Source: Siphonodentalium dalli
Lineage: Eukaryota > Mollusca > Scaphopoda > Gadilida > Siphonodentaliidae
DNA length: 64,000 nt
Assembly: GCA_032622095.1 (NCBI GenBank)
Contig: CP136066.1
Span: 95,811,319-95,875,318, forward strand
Direction of reading: 5' to 3'
A model generated the notes under the pieces. The model was not told where the DNA came from, did no database searches, and saw only the letters and a program-made list of their open reading frames with translations. This document shows, in pieces, positions 58,761 to 64,000 of the stretch. The position numbers and the translations under genes were made by a program. Numbering within the stretch: position 1 is the first letter of the stretch; every line of letters begins with the position of its first letter.

Positions 58761-59036
58761 CAAATTATCAGTCTACTGATAAAATTTGTTTTGCAACCTT
58801 TTGCGCTGGCTTATTTTAGTTCATAATGACACACGGTTGCCTTTCTAAATGGCATTACCATGATCAATCAATCGATCATTGATAACAAAATTCAGACCAT
58901 GCAATTGAAGGTTGGTGGCTTTATTATTTTGTGCCACCATGACTTATTTTCCGCACGGATCGAGACATGATATGTCGTCACATAAACAAACATGGTACCG
59001 ATTTAATTTTACACTGTTTTTAATATTTTGTTTTAA

Positions 59037-60604
59037 CCCTTTCAGTGTCAAGTCCGATTTTTGTATCAACCCATAATTCCTTGATCATTTTTCAAATTTA
59101 TTGATTATAATAATGTGATACATTGATGGAAAGAGCTCTAAGGGTGGATACACACATGCATGTAATTTCTGTATGTAAAATCCATGTATTTTACATGGTC
59201 ACATCAATCATTGATAGCATTAGTCGCCTGAGCGCGATCGGACAATTTCAATAGGTGAGACAAGTGAGCAGTTATAAGCCATTATCAAACTAACTGCTAT
59301 CAAGAAATTTCAGGCCAGTCATAACTTCTTTCATGGATGCCGAAATGAATAAATCCTGTCTGATATCTGTTGCTGTTTTTCACGAGTTTTAATTCATTTC
59401 GAAAAGTGGATTTGAGTCCGTCGATTTTATACTTGATTTGTTTCTCGTCATTTCAGGGTCATCCAAAATAAAAATAAAATGTGCAGAATTTGAAGCTCTT
59501 TTAGGGCGATTGTGATACACGAGTGTTTAATGTCCCTTTAACAATCCGATACGGTGCTCTCATGTCTTGAATAACAGGCATTGGAAAATTAAGACTGACA
59601 ATACCGGTTCGTTGAGATTCCTCGGATAGTTTCAAAGCGAGCTCATGTGATAACATTCAATTGGGATTTCCACGCAAATATCCATTGCAGGGTCAAAAAA
59701 TTAATGCGGGTACAGCGTTGAAAGTAAAAAGAGTGACACCCCCCACATTTGTCACCCATAATTTACATAACAGTATATGTTTCTCAAACCAAAGGTTGAA
59801 CAAGTTCCTAACTGTCACAATTTTAGCTTGTACACGCTTGAATTATAACATGTTGGACCATAATCCATGATTGGGGAGGGGGCTGGTTCTCGAAATCTTC
59901 GAATAACTAAGGGATTTAGTTGAATGTATCAGCCGGGATAATCTGGGCATAAATGTACAATATGTTTAACTGAAATACTCCATAGTTGTAAACTTTGCGT
60001 ATACATATATAACACAAGAAAGGAAATGTGACAGAAATGACTGTCAACTACAATATTTATAAGTCAGGAGTGGCTTCGTGGCTTCATGGATGGGGGTCAT
60101 GAATCAGGGTGCTACATGTCCCACCCACCCGTCGAGGAAATATGACATGGTCAGTCCGTAGCTTCCTGGATAATATAGCCGCCCCCCCCCCCATGTTGCG
60201 GATCATAGTCTCTGTGTTGGGGAAATCCTGGGGCCATCGCTGGTATAAACATCAAGAGAAGGTTGACAATGATTTAAACAGAAAGTCCAACATTTGGGTT
60301 ATCGCGCGAAAAATTATTTTAAGCGGCCTGACGACTTCGTTCAGTCAACGGCTCTCTGCACGTTCAGATCTTGGCTCACTGTGGTCAAACATAGGCGCAA
60401 GGATTGGGTTGTCAGCGGACACATATTACATGGTCTTTATGTTCCATGTAAAATGACAAATACACGACATTTACAGAGATTACATGCATGTGTGTATCCA
60501 CCCTAAGAGCTCTTTCCATCAATCACATTATTATAATCAATAAATTTGAAAAATGATCAAGGAAATATAGGTTGATACAAAAATCGGACTTGGCACTGAA
60601 AGGG
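59037..60604. mobile_element. piggyBac-like MITE, interrupted (copy 3)
   Basis: TTAA at 59,033-59,036 and 60,605-60,608. Same termini as at 7,208. Confidence 0.65.
59142..60503. mobile_element. Harbinger-like element nested in the MITE (copy 3)
   Basis: TAA on both sides (59,139-59,141 and 60,504-60,506), with GGGTGGATACACACATG ends. Confidence 0.6.
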
Positions 60605-60640
60605 TTAATAAAAAATTGAGACCAGTTGAATGTTGGTGGC

Positions 60641-60646
60641 TTTATT
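60641..60646 (-). terminator. Poly(A) signal after exon 3b (copy 3)
   Basis: AATAAA on the minus strand in the GGTGGCTTTATTATC context. Confidence 0.4.
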
Positions 60647-60953
60647 ATCATGTGCCATCATGACTAATTTTCCGTATGGATCGATACATGATATGTCGTC
60701 ACATAAACAAACATGGTACCGATTTAATTTTACACTGTTTTTAATATTTTGTTTTTAAATAACATGCTGTGTTATGCCTCTTGTATCGAATTCACAAAAC
60801 ATCGATATTCATTTGACCTATAATAATTGAATTCAGTATACGCCTGACCTCAAAATAACATGTATATGAATTTAGTTTAAACGTGTTTTATCGCCATATA
60901 TACATGTATATATATACATACAACAATTGGGATTGGTACACAAGTGCCGACAC

Positions 60954-61093
60954 TTAGATTTGTCCCGGTCCCAGATAAACACCGAGAGGCACCGACCTAA
61001 TCGACAAGGCGAATATATAGTTGGTGTATTTATAATGTGCATACACTTGGAACGGGTTGGACAACAGTGGGGCGTTGAATCCGGAGCAATAAT
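60954..61093 (-). CDS. Gly-rich protein, alternative terminal exon 3b (copy 3)
   Basis: 140 bases, same phase, five-residue insertion and GPGQI ending as copy 2. Copies 2 and 3 agree against the early TGA of copy 1. Confidence 0.42.
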
Positions 61094-61106
61094 CTGCGAT
61101 GGTGGC

Positions 61107-61112
61107 TTTATT
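61107..61112 (-). terminator. Poly(A) signal after exon 3a (copy 3)
   Basis: AATAAA on the minus strand, in the same place as in copies 1 and 2. Confidence 0.4.
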
Positions 61113-61417
61113 ATGATGTGCCATCATGACTAATTTTCCGTATGGATCGATACATGATATGTCGTCACATAAACAAAAATGGTACCGATTTAATTTTACA
61201 CTGTTTTTAATATTTTGTTTTTAAATAACATGTTGTGTTATGCCTCTTGTATCGAATTCACAAAACATCGATATTCATTTGACCTATAATAGTTGAATTC
61301 AGTATACGCCTGACCTCAAAATAACATGTATATGAATTTAGTTTATACATGTTATATCGCCATATATACATGTATATATACATACAACAATTGGGATTGG
61401 TACACAAGTGCCGACAC

Positions 61418-61542
61418 TTAGATTTGTCCCGGTCCCAGATAAACACCGAGAGGCACCGCGAATATATAGTTGGTGTATTTATAATGTATATACAATTGGA
61501 GCGGGTTGGACAACGGTGGGGCGTTGAATCCGGAGCAATAAT
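61418..61542 (-). CDS. Gly-rich protein, terminal exon 3a (copy 3)
   Basis: 125 bases, same acceptor, phase and stop as 6,271-6,395. Confidence 0.5.
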
Positions 61543-61970
61543 CTGCGATGTCATTTATTCCATCTTATATATATATATATACATGTAAATGATTCAATGG
61601 GATCTTGATTACTGATTACTGAGGGTGCGTGATAAGTACTGGGTTGATGCTCTGATGTGTGGTGGGAGTTGTGGCCAGGTCGGGCGGTGCCCCACTAAAC
61701 AAAGTATAATGCGGCAACAACAAAAAATTCAGCTAGTGCAACAAAGAAAATGATATATTGGGTAACTCCCATACATGTATGTAATTTCTTTAGTATTAGG
61801 TTTTGTAATAAGTAAGAAGTTTTGTAGTAAGTCCACTGGGTTCACGAGAATCGTTCTGACAGTGCAATGTAGTTATGAACGGCCGTGGACATTTCAATAT
61901 TATCGCGGTCACTAATTAAGGGGTTTCCTATATATTACTAAGTTTTCCAGGTATATGACTGTATACTCAC

Positions 61971-62418
61971 ATCTTCCAAAAGGTCTTCCACCGCGACCGA
62001 GACCGGTTGGACGGAAGACATTCTGGTTTATCTGGTTGTACCCTCCCATGAAACTGCCTCGGAATCTTCCTGGATATCCTCCTTGGAACCTTCCTGGATA
62101 TCCTCTTTGGAATCTTCCTGGATATCCTCCTTGGAATCTTCCTGGATATCCTCCTTGGAATCCTCCTGGATATCCTCCTTGGAGTCCTCCTTGATATCCT
62201 CCGTGGAATCCTCCTGTATATCCTCCTTGGAATCCTCCTGTATATCCTCCTTGGAATCCTCCTGTATATCCTCCTTGGAGTCCTCCTGGATATCCTCCTT
62301 GGAGTCCTCCTGTATAACCTCCTTGGAAGTAATTCCCACGACGGGGGGAACGTGCGTTCGATTGTGTAATGGCAACACCTATCACGCACAATATCGCGAG
62401 GGCAACTGAAGATTTCAT
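61971..62418 (-). CDS. Secreted Gly/Tyr-rich repeat protein, main exon (copy 3)
   Basis: 149 codons plus one base before the GTGAG donor, with eleven QGGYxGGx units, the longest of the three. The signal peptide is conserved; SHRRGN is replaced by SPRRGN. The predicted product with exon 3a is 190 residues. The expected 5'UTR exon lies beyond the point where copy 3 similarity stops (about 63,990), so this copy may lack its own first exon and promoter, or they lie outside the window. Confidence 0.7.
62062..62325 (-). repeat. 24-bp coding minisatellite, 11 units (copy 3)
   Basis: Eleven 24-bp units, all in frame; one reads QRGYPGRF. Confidence 0.9.
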
Positions 62419-63076
62419 GTCTGAAACCAGTAATATTTTGGTTAGGTATACTTTTTTATGTCATCCCAGAAAAAATCCATGAACTTGATGAAGGTATACA
62501 TACATAATACTGGAGATCATATTTAATGTTTGTGTATCCTGACTATAGCTTAAAATTGCCATGACATTTCCAGCTGTCGAAAATGTTGGCGAGACACCTC
62601 AATCCCCATGCCACTCGTTCTACTTGCACCGCCTGGGGAGATGTATAACGATAAACGATAACAATACGTGAATAATGTTGTTGGGGCGGGGACAGGCTCT
62701 AGGCACCGAATAAATGCATACCATTGTTGAAAATATTTATTGTGACTCACAATACACATTGTTATATGATCATAAATGTTCTTCTAAAGTCCCATATTAA
62801 ATCATACGGAAAATGAGTTGAAAAATCACAATATCTAACGGGTTTTCCTATAAATATTAATGATGGGTTAATAACAACCTCACGCAACGTCATGAGTTGT
62901 TAATAGGAATCGTAAATCCCTGTGTATTTTCCATTGACAAGTAAATCACATTGTTTTACATTTTGATGGATCCATGTTCATATATCCAAGCACGGGTCAT
63001 TAAGGTATTTCGCGGGCATACTTGGCTTGATAACATTGTGGATCATATAATAAAACACTATTGGATGATATCGAGG

Positions 63077-63182
63077 TTGACATGAGGATTTATCAACCCT
63101 TGGATGTTAACATTCACCACGCCTGCGGCCTCGGTGAATCATTAGTATTTAACTTCCTGGGGTTGATAAATCCCCATGTCAA
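63077..63182. repeat. Hairpin repeat (copy 3)
   Basis: Counterpart of 29,800-29,905. A 62-bp AT-rich insertion follows at about 63,189-63,250. Confidence 0.75.
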
Positions 63183-64000
63183 TATCTGAACAATGCTATA
63201 AATGTATAATATAATTTACACGTATTATATAAATACAAACATATGTGTGGATAAAGTGGATGGGAGCACAAGTTGCCTAACTTATCAGAGCTCATCTTCA
63301 ACTGTTAATACATTAACGAGCTTACTATATATATATTATATATAGTACATGATTCGCATGTCTCGTGATATAGTCTACGCACCACAGGAGGCGATGTGCC
63401 CCCCTCACCGAATTTATGGGGCCAAAAACATTATCTTGAGGCTGAACTATTCCCATTTGAGAATCCGGTTGTTTCTGACCCCTAACACGACGCAGAATAA
63501 AATTATTTCGTCTTTTCTAATGGTACCTACCCGACATTTTTACATTTTATATGACACCACACAATTTCCTATTCAATGTAGAAAACATAATAGATGTACG
63601 TTAACGTTTGGCCCATGGTCACTCAATTTTACCAACATTCATTTGTCTCTAGTTTGATAAATTCATGACGTCATGACAACAAGCATTGAGACGTTTGATT
63701 ATTAATCGATATAGTCAAATGGTCTACTTTGAACATCCGCATCATTACATATGCAAACGATATGGCCACCATGTTCGGTATCGTTAGAAATTACAGCCAA
63801 TATCACATAAAATGATTCAACAATTAAAGTGATGTGAAACAATCGGGTTGGGTTATCAAATTGAAATGGAAAATAATCTTGCTCAAAGTAGTTATTTTTA
63901 TGAATATTAATCCAAATTTACAACACACACTGTCAGTCTTATACATTTATTTATTAAATGCAATGAGTATTGATGGCGAAATCATTTGCGTTAGTCTATC
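63183..64000. other. Outer end of copy 3, no gene
   Basis: Matches 29,906 to about 30,670 with visibly more differences than elsewhere. It is intron-1 sequence in the other copies. The homology appears to end near 63,990. Confidence 0.5.

Larger units (their letters stand above)
49181..63990 (-). repeat. Copy 3 of the triplicated segment (same orientation as copy 2)
   Basis: Begins TGCGGCTGAGTAAATCC, the sequence used as the spacer of the palindrome, and follows copy 2 to about 30,670. Similarity falls towards the end, and the last ten bases (63,991-64,000) no longer match. It contains the private insertion 52,576-53,942, a 62-bp insertion near 63,189 and a 30-bp insertion near 58,322. Confidence 0.92.

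Overview
This is AT-rich eukaryotic (animal) genomic DNA with few genes and many repeats. Splice sites, TATA and AATAAA signals, animal-type DNA transposon relics and a secreted Gly/Tyr-rich repeat protein suggest a marine invertebrate, perhaps a mollusc. The phylum is a guess. I see no rRNA, tRNA, CRISPR array or bacterial-type operon.

The layout is dominated by one segment present three times. Copy 1 (1-17,295, plus sense) and copy 2 (17,345-40,567, inverted) form a very large palindrome with a 49-bp spacer centred near 17,320. Copy 2 is longer because a 6,107-bp foldback element (31,120-37,226, flanked by ATA) sits in it alone. After an 8.6-kb spacer (40,568-49,180), copy 3 (49,181 to about 63,990) repeats copy 2 in the same orientation. 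It carries its own 1,367-bp insertion at 52,576-53,942. The copies differ by scattered SNPs and indels, so they are not a simple read-through artefact of one molecule, although inverted joining of haplotypes in the assembly cannot be excluded.

The main gene is a secreted glycine/tyrosine-rich repeat protein. Copy 1 shows a TATA box at 2,419, a short 5'UTR exon, a 2.9-kb intron, a main coding exon (5,412-5,835: signal peptide plus ten 8-residue QGGYxGGx repeats), and a tandemly duplicated last exon (6,271-6,395 and 6,719-6,849), each with its own AATAAA. The three copies carry 10, 9 and 11 repeats. Copies 1 and 2 are convergent, and copy 3 lies in the same sense as copy 2. In copy 2 the foldback element lies in intron 1. 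A second, partial gene signal is a 58-residue terminal exon on the opposite strand of each copy (11,089-11,266 in copy 1).

The rest is mobile DNA: TTAA-flanked piggyBac-like MITEs (one with a Harbinger-like TTA-flanked element nested exactly at its centre), a degraded non-LTR reverse transcriptase fragment, hairpin repeats, and two large foldback elements whose arms contain arrays of a degenerate repeat of about 42 bp ending at a shared hairpin tip. The spacer also holds a 33-bp satellite of exactly 40 units that stays open in one reading frame for its whole length.
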